The notes beneath the pieces were generated by a model. The model worked only from the letters and a program-made list of their open reading frames with translations, did not search any database and was not told the origin of the DNA. Below, in pieces: positions 54,823 through 64,000 of a DNA stretch of 64,000 nucleotides. Numbering within the stretch: the first letter of the stretch is position 1; the number at the start of each line of letters is the position of its first letter. The DNA is taken from NCBI GenBank assembly GCA_012656075.1, contig JAAKBF010000009.1:1426001-1490000 (forward strand), given 5' to 3'. Made by a program: the position numbers and the translations under genes. The stretch comes from Phytophthora hibernalis (Eukaryota; Oomycota; Peronosporomycetes; Peronosporales; Peronosporaceae).

Positions 54823-55465
54823 TCAGTCGCGGTTGTTATTAATTATTGTAGTGCAGTACTGCTGGGCAGCGGAGCCAACGGAGACGCTTCTTGAGGAAGG
54901 CGGCGTCATAATCGAAAGGTGCAGCATCCTGGCAATCCCCGGACCGCCTTCTCCGCGTCGAGAATCGAAGACTTCCGCGGCAAAATGGCACAGGAGACGA
55001 TCAATCTGCAGACAACCTGGTCTCTCGGTAGTGTCGATGAGCTTGGTCTCTTTCGCCGATCGTAAACTGGACATGTATCAGACCTGATTTCCAGTCCTGC
55101 TGGAGTCCAGCAGCTGGACTCGACTCGACAATGCCAAAGACGGCTGTGATGGTCCACCGAAATGAGGTGGCTGGGAGAAGTCTCCACAACTCATCGAGTG
55201 TCGACTGCAGTTCAACCTTCACAGCGATTCCCTGAAAGCTCGGCCCGTGAACCTTCGTGATGATGTAGTTCATCAGGTGCACTCAGCTCAACTGTGGGCG
55301 GATCCTCTCGTTCAACAACAGCGCAAAGCTCGCGACTCGAGCAATATGCACGAGGTACAGTATCCCAAGGTCGATATCGTATATCACCTTGCACCGTTTC
55401 TTCGTACCAGTCGACTCGAGTCTCGACCTCCACCCGAAACCGACCTTGCCTCTATCTGTCCTCAT
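54823..55465 (-). CDS. Hypothetical protein, disrupted
   Basis: A minus-strand region with coding-like segments: an ATG at 55465, VIYDIDLGILYLVHIARV, NYIITKVHGPSFQGIAVKVE, LQSTLDELWRLLPATSFRW, then after a frame slip near 55070, SLRSAKETKLIDTTERPG and DRLLCHFAAEVFDSRRGE, ending at 54823. A TGA at 55283-55285 interrupts the first frame. I do not recognise the family. It may be a pseudogene or a gene with several consensus errors; the first 100 codons are the least certain. Confidence 0.35.
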
Positions 55466-55499
55466 TCATCGATCCCTTGGTAGTCTCGAAAGGGTCTCA

Positions 55500-57244
55500 A
55501 TGATGGCTTCGATGCAGCTTTTGTTGTTTGCAGTGATGTGTATGGAAGTGGTGATTGGTGTGGAAACGTCCGCCACGTCGTACATGATGCAGACCACGAC
55601 CATCTACACAGACGCCACTTGCAACGGACCTGCGGTGAACGTGCTAGTGATCGAAAATGACAACTGCTCCGCTGATCCGTGCTCGCTCCGGGGTTTTGGC
55701 GATAATTCGGACTTTACACGGCCGTCACCTGCTACTCGGCCGACAGCTACTCGTACGACCCCATGGACGACCTGTTCCAGGGCAAATCGTTCATCGAGGG
55801 ACAAGCCTACAGCAACGTCAACTGCACGGACGACTCGTATTTGTATCGACAAGGACTGGTTGTTGGGGCTGCGAGCCGTTCACGACGAGACACAACCACA
55901 GTGTCAGTGTCACACTTAGCAGCGATGGCTCGGCTTCCTTGATCATGTTCAACAACACAGAGTGCACTGAGCCCCCCATAACGACGTACGCATTGGGCAA
56001 CGAGACGCTGACCAACCACCTTTGCTACGAAGGCATCAGCAATACGGGCCTGGTTCAAGTCATTGCAAAGTACTTCGTGTATCAAGACTATGGCTCGACT
56101 AGCAGCGGAGGATCGGCGACTACGACAGGGACAGAGTCAGAAGGTTACAGTGGCACTGCTATAATCGCGGGGTTGTGGTGGCAGTGGTCGTGGTTGTCGT
56201 CTTGGTGGTTGCTGTATTTATTGTTCGTCGAAAGCAGAAGGCCAACCAAAGAGATAATTCCTTAGCTATGATGGTGCGACGAGATATACCGTACCTGAAA
56301 TCGAGCAAGACCGAGCATTCCAGTAACAGAACAACTACAATGCAGGTTCAGACTGCAGATCGAGCTTGGGACGACGACACCATTGTGGCGGCTCGGATAC
56401 CGCGCGACAAGGTGATCGTGGAGGCTTTAGTGAGTCGTGGAGCTTTCGGGGAGGTATACAAGGGCACCTACAACTGCCAGTGTGTTGCCATCAAAATGCT
56501 TCGCACAGACAGTCGACGGAGCATTCCCCACGTGAACGCGTTCATGGCGGAGGTCAAGATGACAGCCGTGATGGACCACCCCACATTGCCAAATTCATTG
56601 GTGTGGCTTGGGACTCGTTGTCGGATATCTGCTCCGTCACGGAATTCATGGATGGAGGTGACTTGAAGGCGTTGCTAGTAAAATACGCCGAGCAAAACCA
56701 CCCGGAAGGCTTCGACCTCACCAAAGTCAAAATTGCGCTGCATGTGGCCCATGCGCTCACGTATCTGCACTCTCTCGACCCGCCCGTGATCCATCGAGAC
56801 CTCAAGTCCAAGAACATTTTGCTGAGTCAAGAGCTAGATGCAAAGCTGACCGACTTTGGCATCTCCCGAGAACGGATCGACGAGACCATGACGGCTGGAG
56901 TGGGGACGTCGTTCTGGATGGCTCCGGAAGTGATGCTGGGCAATCCGTACGACGAATTAGCAGACATATTCTCGTTTGGAGTGGTGCTGTCCGAGCTCTC
57001 GACACATGCAGCCCCGTACTCATGCCAAACTTCGCTCCAGCTCAAACCAACCTGTGCCTCGCACCGTCATCTTGCAAAATGTAGCGGCTGGAAGTTGAGC
57101 GTCGAGTTCTCCGACGCTGGACCAGAGACGATGGTGGAGCTGGGGCGAGCATGCGTTTCGATGGACCCAAGAGATAGACCCACCGCAGCCGAAGCGTTGT
57201 ACAGACTTCACAAAGTTTTGACGCTGGAGTACCGAGTAGAGTGA
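55500..57244 (+). CDS. Receptor-like TKL protein kinase (copy 2)
   Basis: A signal peptide (MMASMQLLLFAVMCMEVVIG) starts at the ATG at 55500. The ectodomain has NCSADPCSLRGFGDNS-type cysteine motifs like those of copy 1, then a Val-rich transmembrane helix (VVVVVVLVVAVFIV) and a kinase with VSRGAFGEVYKG, VAIKMLR, IHRDLKSKNILL, LTDFGISRERID and MAPEVMLG. Frame slips occur near 55712 (T3), 55866 (G4), 56172 (G4), 56583 (C4), 57018 and 57090. Nearly all fit bases missing from homopolymers, so I consider the gene intact in the organism. It is closest to copy 1 in the ectodomain. First member of the same-strand kinase array. Confidence 0.8.
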
Positions 57245-57380
57245 ACGTGTAGGTATCAAATAAACTAAACTCCATGGCATTTATTCACATCACGTCTTCC
57301 CGCGAAAAGGTTGGACGCGTCAAACGTGTCTTGGCTTTGGCTTCACCGAACGATGCGTCGGTGGGACGTCATCAATCTCT

Positions 57381-57397
57381 TCATTCTCGATTTCTCC
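57381..57397 (+). promoter_or_regulatory. Oomycete initiator-like start-site motif
   Basis: TCATTCTCGATTTCTCC, an initiator core followed directly by an ATTT flanking element, 13 bases before the ATG at 57411. The same 17 bases at the same distance precede kinase copy 4, so the core promoter was duplicated with the gene. Confidence 0.6.
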
Positions 57398-57410
57398 TCT
57401 TGGTCACAAC

Positions 57411-59162
57411 ATGCAGTCGGTGAATTATTTCTCGGATGCGTACTGTTCCTCTCCGGTCTACTCGGCGTCCACCACCACCACGGAGTGTTCCAGTTCCGAC
57501 TGCACTTCGGCGATTACTGGAACGGGGACGTACTACACCACCACCACGTGTCCGTCGAACGGGTTTTCAGGCGCAGCAGAAGTATTCGGCGATACCGGGT
57601 ATCTCCTGGCGGATGTGTACATCGAAGCGGATTGCGAGACTTCGTACGAACAAGATACGTTTCTAGCCTCGGGGAGTGCGAGATGTCTGGAAGCGGGAGT
57701 GCCGTCATCGCAACGTTGTTCACCAATGGATCAGCCAAACTGCAGTACTTCGTGGACTCGGCATGCTCGATCTCCATCATCGAGACCATTTACATTAGTG
57801 AAGATCTGCTCACGAGCCACACGTGCTACACCGGCACCAAATACTACTCCAACTTGGGTGGGTCGGCGACAAACGGCGTTGGTAGCAGCTCGACTGTGAG
57901 TGCAGACAGCACGTCTTCCAGTAGTGGTGGGGGCACGACGACAACCGATGGAAGTACGACAACGACCGGGAGCACGTTCTTGGATTCCAGTGGCACAGCA
58001 ACAACCGACGGAAGTGGCTCATCGGACTCGTCCGGTGTGAGCGTGGGCCTCATTGCTGGGATCGCTATCGGGTGTATCATTCTCCTGTTGATTGTCATCG
58101 GATGTTGCTGCTGGAGAAGACGCCGCAAGAACAAGCAGCAGCAGAATGTTCACGTGAATATTCCCAGCCCAGTGGTATTCGAGCAAGTTGTGACTCCAAT
58201 CACTCAGTTCCATGAAGTACCTAACAGCTCGGCGAAGAACACCACCGAGACGAACACACTCTCAAGCTCCGGCGGAACGATACTGAGCAAGTTATGGGAC
58301 GACGAAGCTATCATCGCTGCAAGAGTTCCCCGAGAAAAAGTCGTTGTTGGGCATCTTATCAACCGAGGAGGATTCGGAGAGGTGTATGCTGGAACGTACA
58401 ACGGACAACCCGTCGCCATCAAGATGCTGCTGCCAGAACGCAAGAAGAGCCTTCCACAGGTCAACGCTTTCCTCTCTGAAGTGAAGCTCATGGCCACGCT
58501 GGATCATCCGCATATTGTGCAGTTCATCGGCGTTGCATGGGATTCACTCACTGATTTATGTGTCGTTACCGAGTTCATGGACATTGACTTGAAGGCATTG
58601 TTGTCCAAGTTCGAGGAGCAGAATCTGCGCGTCGGCTTCGACCACGATAAGGTGAAGGTAGCACTTCACGTGGCTCACGCGCTCACGTACTTGCACTCAT
58701 GCGCACCCCGGTGATTCATCGTGACCTCAAGTCAAGCAACATCTTGTTGAATGAGGCTATGGACGCTAAGGTGACGGATTTTGGGATCTCTCGAGAGCGT
58801 ATTGACGCGACCATGACGGCGGGTGTTGGGACATCGTTGTGGATGGCACCGGAGGTGATGCTTGGTGAGCGCTACGACGACAAGGCCGATATGTTTTCGT
58901 TTGGAGTGGTGTTGTCCGAATTGACCAGCACACGACGCCGTACGCTTTCGCGAAAAACGACTCTCGCTCCGGCCAAAAGCTGCCTGATGCAGCTATCCTT
59001 CAAATGGTGGCAATGGGAAAACTCCGCGTCCAGTTCTCCGGCTTCGGTCCTTCATCGATGGTGGAGCTGGGCTTTGCGTGTGTGTCGGTGGATCCGAAGC
59101 AGAGACCGACAGCAGCGGAAGCGCTGTATCGACTGCAGAAAATCTTGGCTAATGAGTTGTAG
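57411..59162 (+). CDS. Receptor-like TKL protein kinase (copy 3)
   Basis: Starts MQSVNYFSDAYCSSPVY at 57411, directly after the start-site motif. No hydrophobic signal peptide is present, yet the first 200 residues are a Cys/Ser/Thr-rich ectodomain (TTTECSSSDCTS, YYTTTTCPS, DLLTSHTCYTG) followed by a transmembrane helix (VGLIAGIAIGCIILLLIVIG) and a basic stop-transfer stretch. The kinase has NRGGFGEVYAGTYNGQPVAI, IHRDLKSSNILLN, VTDFGISRERID and MAPEVMLGERYDDK. Frame slips lie near 57675, at a C4 run near 58707 and near 58925. Copy 4 is almost identical over the last two and has the extra C and the extra G. The stop is at 59162. Confidence 0.83.
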
Positions 59163-59705
59163 CCTAACCTGGAGGACATCCACGAAGTCTTACGACTCTG
59201 CTGCCCTACCAACAATCCATTTCAAGTTTGCTGCTGGCTCTGGTCCAGAGGGAAAGTATGATTTCAGCGAACTCACGATCATGTTGCACTTGACTCAGTC
59301 AAGTTGACTGCTCTCTGGCAAAACTTTCTTCCGTCTCATCTGTCAAGTCGCGAAAACCCAAACCGTCCCGCTGTTCGTGAAGCTCCATTTTAACCCTTTT
59401 AATCATCAGCAACCTCGGGAACAATTAATTTTTAACACGGCCATGAGAACTACATGTAGAGGAAGGGACATTCATGAATGTACATGTAGGTCGGTCCATA
59501 TTAATACGTCGAGCGTCGAGACCAAGTTCTCTTCTAAAATCCAATTTTCACACCGAAAAGCGGCTTCCCGCAGAAGATGCGTACGCTACTGTAGTATCAA
59601 TCACATTCTCTTCAACGCGTCTTGGGTCCATTCAATGCGACGGTCATCAACCGACCCCAACCGACTCCACTCTCCTCATTCTCGATTTCTCCTTTGGTTG
59701 GCATC
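59163..59705. other. Intergenic between kinase copies 3 and 4
   Basis: No gene. TACATGTAG occurs at 59452-59460 and 59481-59489. The promoter motif for copy 4 is at its end (59676-59692). Confidence 0.4.
59676..59692 (+). promoter_or_regulatory. Oomycete initiator-like start-site motif
   Basis: TCATTCTCGATTTCTCC, identical to 57381-57397 and again 13 bases before the ATG, here at 59706. Confidence 0.6.
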
Positions 59706-61428
59706 ATGCAATCGGTGAATTATTTCTCGGATGCGTCCTGTTCGTCTCCAGTTTACTTGGAGGCCACCACGAGCTCGAGTTGTGTGTCAGTGGACTGCAC
59801 TGCCACGACAACGACATCGGGGACTACTACACCTCGATGACATGTCCGTCGGATGGACTTACAGGTGCTTCGGACGTCTTCGGGGACACGGCCTACCTGT
59901 TGGATGACATGTACATCGAGACGGACTGCGTGACTCCATACTACCTACTCGCCTACGTGGCCTCAGGGAGTGTCAACCGTCAGGAACTGGCAGTGCTGCG
60001 ATCGCCACGCTCTTCTCCAACGGATCGGCCAGGATCGACTTGTTCGTGGACTCGACGTGTTCCACCACCATCAGCACCACTTCCATCACCGAAGACGTTC
60101 TCACAAGCAACACGTGCTACTCTGGAAGCAAATACTACACCAACTCGGCCGGGTCGGGAACAAGTGGGGCAGGAGTTGCAGATACAACTAGTGGGTCAAT
60201 TGTAACTACGGACACAACGACATCAACTACTGGTAGCACCTGGTTGGATTCCAGTGGCACGACGACGACCGACGGAAGTGGCTCGTCGGACTCGTCCAGT
60301 GTGAGCGTCGGCCTCATTGCTGGGATCGCTATCGGGTGTATCATTCTCCTGTTGATTGCCATCGGATGCTGCTGTTGGCGGAAACGACGCAAGAACAAGC
60401 AGCAGCAACATGTGCATGTGAACGTCCCGAGTCCAGTGGCATTTGAACAAATTGTGACCCCACCCACTCAGTTCCGTGAAAAGCCTCAAAGTTCGGCGAA
60501 GCGAACCACAGAAACGGAGACGCTTTCGAGCAACGGCGGCACGATACTGAGCAAATTATGGGACGACGAAGCTATCGTCGCAGCGAGGATTCCGAAAGAG
60601 AAAGTTCTGGCTGGGCGTCTTATCAACCGAGGAGGATTCGGAGAAGTATATGCTGGAACGTACAACGGACAACCCGTCGCCATCAAAATGCTGCTGCCAG
60701 AACGCAAGAAGAGCCTTCCACAGGTCAACGCTTTCCTATCAGAAGTGAAGCTCATGACCACACTCGAACATCCGCATATCGTGCAGTTTATTGGCGTTGC
60801 ATGGGATTCACTCACCGACTTGTGTGTCGTTACCGAATTCATGACCATTGACTTGAAGGCATTGCTTACCAAGTTCGACGAGCAACGACTACCGATTGGG
60901 TTTGACCACGACAAAGTGAAAATTGCATTGCACGTGGCACATGCGCTCACGTACTTGCACTCATGCGCACCCCCGGTGATTCATCGTGACCTCAAGTCAA
61001 GCAACATCTTGTTGAATGAGGCTATGGACGCTAAGGTGACGGATTTTGGGATCTCTCGAGAGCGTATTGACGCGACCATGACGGCGGGTGTTGGGACATC
61101 GTTGTGGATGGCACCGGAGGTGATGCTTGGTGAGCGCTACGACGACAAGGCAGACATGTTTTCGTTTGGAGTGGTGTTGTCCGAATTGGACCAGCACACG
61201 ACGCCGTACGCTTTCGCGAAAAACAACTCTCGCTCCGGCCAAAAGCTGCCTGATGCAGCTATCCTTCAAATGGTGGCAATGGGAAAACTCCGCGTCCAGT
61301 TCTCCGGCTTCGGTCCTTCATCGATGGTGGAGCTGGGCTTTGCGTGTGTGTCGGTGGATCCGAAGCAGAGACCGACAGCAGCGGAAGCGTTGTATCGACT
61401 GCAGAAAATCTTGACCAAAGAGTTGTAG
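59706..61428 (+). CDS. Receptor-like TKL protein kinase (copy 4)
   Basis: Starts MQSVNYFSDASCSSPVYLEA. As in copy 3, there is no evident signal peptide, but a Cys/Thr/Ser-rich ectodomain (CVSVDCTATTTTSG, YYTSMTCPSDG, VLTSNTCYSG), a transmembrane helix (VGLIAGIAIGCIILLLIAIG) and an intact kinase (NRGGFGEVYAG, VAIKMLLPERKK, IHRDLKSSNILLN, VTDFGISRERID, VELGFACVSVDPKQRP). Slips fall only in the ectodomain, near 59818 and 59995. From about 60040 to the stop the frame is uninterrupted. The kinase C-lobe is nearly identical in nucleotides to copy 3, more than the ectodomains are. Confidence 0.84.
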
Positions 61429-61818
61429 CGATACAGAAGTGCATCCACCAGTGTTATTTCTGCCATGTTACTCCTCCAGGAACAATACATTACCAATTTG
61501 CGTTCCAGTCCATTATCAATATGTGTTTCACAGATCTCCTCACACTAGGTGTTGGCTCTGGACTCTTGTGAAAGCTTCTTTTGGCGAAAGTTTGCATTCT
61601 CCAGACTTTTATACTTGAAGTATTAAATACTTCGTAGTACCAAACTCCAGACAGTTTCAACGTCCTGTGTCCAGTCCTCCGCTGGCCTGTTGTGTATTGA
61701 GCACTTGGGTACATGTGCACCCAAGTTCTCTGTTCGTGAAGGTCGCCGCTCCATTCCACGATTATATTCCAACAGGTAACGTAGCGCCACTGTCAAAAGC
61801 ACCGGAATTTGTTTGGCC
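61429..61818. other. Intergenic between kinase copies 4 and 5
   Basis: No gene and, unlike the upstream copies, no clear TCATTYY motif next to the ATG at 61819. Contains an ATACTTGAAGTATTAAATACTT palindrome-like stretch near 61610-61632. Confidence 0.35.
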
Positions 61819-63438
61819 ATGCAATCGGAGAATATCTACTCCGAGTCTTCGTGCAGCTCAGTTCCGATCTCCATGTCAATCATCGAGGCTTCAAGTTGTA
61901 TGAGTTCCGATTGTATTTCGACGTACATCGGCACCGAGCTGTTCTACACAGCAACAACTTGCCCCTCAGACGCCAAGTCGTACGCGGCCAACACGTACGG
62001 AAGCACCAAATATCTGCTCGTTGACGTCTACAGCGAGACCGAGTGCACCACCTTCGCCGGAACGGCGGCGGTGGCTGCAACGGGCACTTGTGAGGTCATC
62101 GGTACTACAGGACAGGGGGTCATCACGACGTTGTTCTCCAACGGCTCGGCCCAGTTGGAGTTCTTCATGGACGCTTCCTGCATCTACAGTTCCAGTTCGC
62201 CGTACATTATCAGCAAGGACCTGCTCACGAGCCACGCGTGCTTCCAGGGTTTCAAACTCTACTCAAACGCGGACGGATCATCGACTAATGGAGTTAGCGG
62301 CCGCAGTAGTAACAGCTCGGGGGTCGGTGTTATCATCGGAATTATCGCTGGTATCGTGATCCTCCTCCTTTTGGTCGCAGGAATTATGTGCTGGCGATGC
62401 CGTCGCAAAAAGAACAAACACGAGGAGCAGCATCAAGTTCAGACCCCTGGAGTGTTTGACCAAGCTGTCGCGTCATCGGAGCACTTCTATCGGGTGCCAA
62501 TTACTCCGCAGAAGACCGGCACCGATTCCACTACACTGGCCAGCGTTGATGGTGTACTTCCAAGCAAACTCTGGGACGACGAAGCTATCATCGCCGCAAG
62601 AATCCCCAAAGAGAAAGTCGTCGCCGAACACCTCATCAACAGAGGAGGATTTGGTGAAGTATACGCTGGAACGTACAACGGACAACCCGTCGCCATCAAA
62701 ATGCTGCTTCCAGAACGCAAGAAGAACCTCGCACAAGTCAACGCTTTTCTATCGGAAGTGAAGCTCATGACCACTCTCGATCACCCGCATATCGTGCAAT
62801 TCGTAGGCGTTGCATGGGATTCACTCACCGACTTGTGTGTCGTTACCGAATTCATGACCATCGACTTGAAGGCTTTGCTGACCAAGTTCGAGGAACAACG
62901 TCTACCGGTTGGATTCGACCACGACAAGGTGAAGGTAGCACTTCACGTGGCTCACGCACTCACGTACTTGCACTCATGTGCACCGCCCGTGATTCATCGT
63001 GATCTCAAGTCGAGCAATATCTTGTTGAATGAGGTCATGGACGCCAAGGTGACGGACTTTGGGATCTCTCGTGAACGCATTGATGCAACGATGACTGCTG
63101 GCGTTGGTACGTCGCTGTGGATGGCACCGGAGGTGATGCTTGGTGAGCGCTACGACGACAAGGCAGACATGTTTTCTTTCGGAGTGGTGCTGTCCGAATT
63201 GGACCTACACACACTCCCCTACTCGCACGCGAAAAATAACAGCGCTTCGGGTCAACGACTGACCGACACTGCAATTTTACAAATGGTGGCGGCTGGCAAA
63301 CTCCGAGTACAGTTCTCGCAAGCCGCCCCAGAGTCGATGGTGCAGTTAGGAATCGCTTGTGTTTCAACAGACCCAAAGCAACGACCAACGGCAGCTGAAG
63401 CACTGTATCGCCTGCAAACGATATTGAGTCAAATGTAG
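61819..63438 (+). CDS. Receptor-like TKL protein kinase (copy 5), intact
   Basis: An uninterrupted frame of 539 residues from the ATG at 61819 (MQSENIYSESSCSSVPISMS). Ectodomain of about 170 residues with repeated Cys (ASSCMSSDCISTYIG, FYTATTCPSD, DLLTSHACFQG) and no evident signal peptide. The transmembrane helix (IIGIIAGIVILLLLVAGIMC) is followed by WRCRRKKNKH. The kinase has all the key residues: NRGGFGEVYAG, VAIK lysine, IHRDLKSSNILLN, VTDFGISRERID and MAPEVMLGERYDDK. It ends RLQTILSQM. It is the best reference for the other copies. Predicted plasma-membrane Ser/Thr kinase receptor; ligand unknown. Confidence 0.9.
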   Translation: MQSENIYSESSCSSVPISMSIIEASSCMSSDCISTYIGTELFYTATTCPSDAKSYAANTYGSTKYLLVDVYSETECTTFAGTAAVAATGTCEVIGTTGQGVITTLFSNGSAQLEFFMDASCIYSSSSPYIISKDLLTSHACFQGFKLYSNADGSSTNGVSGRSSNSSGVGVIIGIIAGIVILLLLVAGIMCWRCRRKKNKHEEQHQVQTPGVFDQAVASSEHFYRVPITPQKTGTDSTTLASVDGVLPSKLWDDEAIIAARIPKEKVVAEHLINRGGFGEVYAGTYNGQPVAIKMLLPERKKNLAQVNAFLSEVKLMTTLDHPHIVQFVGVAWDSLTDLCVVTEFMTIDLKALLTKFEEQRLPVGFDHDKVKVALHVAHALTYLHSCAPPVIHRDLKSSNILLNEVMDAKVTDFGISRERIDATMTAGVGTSLWMAPEVMLGERYDDKADMFSFGVVLSELDLHTLPYSHAKNNSASGQRLTDTAILQMVAAGKLRVQFSQAAPESMVQLGIACVSTDPKQRPTAAEALYRLQTILSQM

Positions 63439-63856
63439 GAGTGCGTTGTTTGACGCCAAGTTGTGGTGGAAGGCTCAGCCATAATCACCGTCGTTAATCA
63501 GCGAGAGCCCATCGAGCAAAGAGATCCCGAACCTATTGTTGCGATTCAATACACAACTCGATATGTTTCGCTGTTAGCAAATCGAGGATCGATCATGGGA
63601 ACGGATACTTGCTGTACATGTATCGATTTTGCCGGCTGCAACGTGCAGTCTTCACTATGCAACCCATGCGACGTTTTTGTCTTGCCTGATCACGCGTGCG
63701 TCAAAGTCTTGTGTTTCTTGCCAACAAAAGTCTACAACCTCGACCGTCCATTTGCAGACTTGCAGACTTTACATTGCTGCTCCAATTGCTCATTCCCGAA
63801 TTCAAGCCTGAAGCACACAGATCACTCAGTTTCTCGAAACGAGTAAAAGGGTCTCG
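63439..63856. other. Intergenic between kinase copies 5 and 6
   Basis: Open frames here have no family motif. AAGGGTCTCGATG just before the ATG at 63857 resembles AAGGGTCTCAATG before copy 2, so a shared upstream element is possible. Confidence 0.35.
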
Positions 63857-64000
63857 ATGCAGTCGACAGAGGTCTATTCAGACTCGTCCTGCAGCTCGCT
63901 AGTGTCGCTGGTTGGTATTTCGAGTGGGTCCTGCACGGCTTCCGACTGTACGGCGACTACCATTGGAAGCAGCTCGTATTACACTGAAACAACCTGCACG
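63857..64000 (+). CDS. Receptor-like TKL kinase (copy 6), 5' end only
   Basis: Starts MQSTEVYSDSSCSSLVSLVG at 63857 and continues through SGSCTASDCTATTIGSSSYY to the window edge, 48 codons. The MQS start, the SCSS motif and the spacing of the cysteines match copies 3-5, so the gene should continue with a stalk, transmembrane helix and TKL kinase outside the window. Confidence 0.75.
   Translation, partial: MQSTEVYSDSSCSSLVSLVGISSGSCTASDCTATTIGSSSYYTETTCT

Noticed and set aside
63463..63846. 127-codon frame with several Cys pairs
   Set aside because: Lies in the promoter interval between two kinase copies, starts without an ATG and has no counterpart before the other copies.
1..64000. RXLR or Crinkler effector genes
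   Set aside because: No frame combines a signal peptide with RXLR-EER or LFLAK motifs.
1..64000. CRISPR array, rRNA or tRNA genes
   Set aside because: No regularly spaced direct repeats and no recognisable rRNA or tRNA sequence were seen on either strand; a covariance-model scan could not be run.

Overview
The window looks like nuclear DNA of a Phytophthora-type oomycete. Genes are compact and GC-rich, with short GT-AG introns (about 55-100 bases). Several genes have the oomycete start-site motif (TCATTYY followed by a CAWTTT-like element) just upstream of the ATG. The gene families also fit: START/FYVE proteins, bZIP-START proteins of the type often labelled M96 mating-specific, receptor-like TKL kinases with cysteine-rich ectodomains, and flagellar proteins expected of a zoospore-forming organism. 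No rRNA, tRNA or CRISPR array was recognised.

Layout. 0.7-9 kb: two diverged FYVE-START paralogues flank a transposon-rich island that holds a decayed Tc1/mariner-type transposase and an unknown gene. 9-20.3 kb: a three-RRM RNA-binding protein, a membrane-anchored cyclic-nucleotide phosphodiesterase, a small multi-pass membrane protein, a J-domain protein, a PlsC acyltransferase, a small unknown protein, a sperm-tail-PG-repeat (flagellar) protein and an RCC1-repeat protein. 20.3-23.1 kb: a Fanzor, the eukaryotic TnpB relative of RNA-guided nucleases; its RuvC half is open but its N-terminal half carries nonsense codons. 23-26.6 kb: a coiled-coil protein and two bZIP-START genes. 26.7-45.3 kb: conserved housekeeping genes, namely a propionate/acetate-CoA ligase, cohesin RAD21, a long EF-hand repeat protein, GTP cyclohydrolase I, REV1, a TKL kinase, a DTW-domain tRNA modification enzyme, ribosomal protein S3 and a five-repeat Myb protein. 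46-54.5 kb: six more bZIP-START genes in mixed orientation. 55.5-64 kb: a same-strand array of five TKL receptor-like kinases, the last cut by the window edge.

Many reading frames are broken by single-base indels, most often one base missing from a short homopolymer. This affects genes that must be functional, such as RPS3, RAD21, REV1 and GTP cyclohydrolase. I therefore read most frameshifts as consensus errors of the assembly and annotate those loci as genes. Exceptions I regard as real decay are the Fanzor nonsense codons, the transposase, the truncated bZIP-START copy at 46.1 kb and the lost ATG of the copy at 53.3-54.5 kb.

The housekeeping genes are functionally unrelated neighbours, as is usual in oomycetes. 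The bZIP-START and TKL groups are local tandem expansions, probably of regulatory and surface-sensing genes. All functional names rest on motifs read by eye; no database search was possible.
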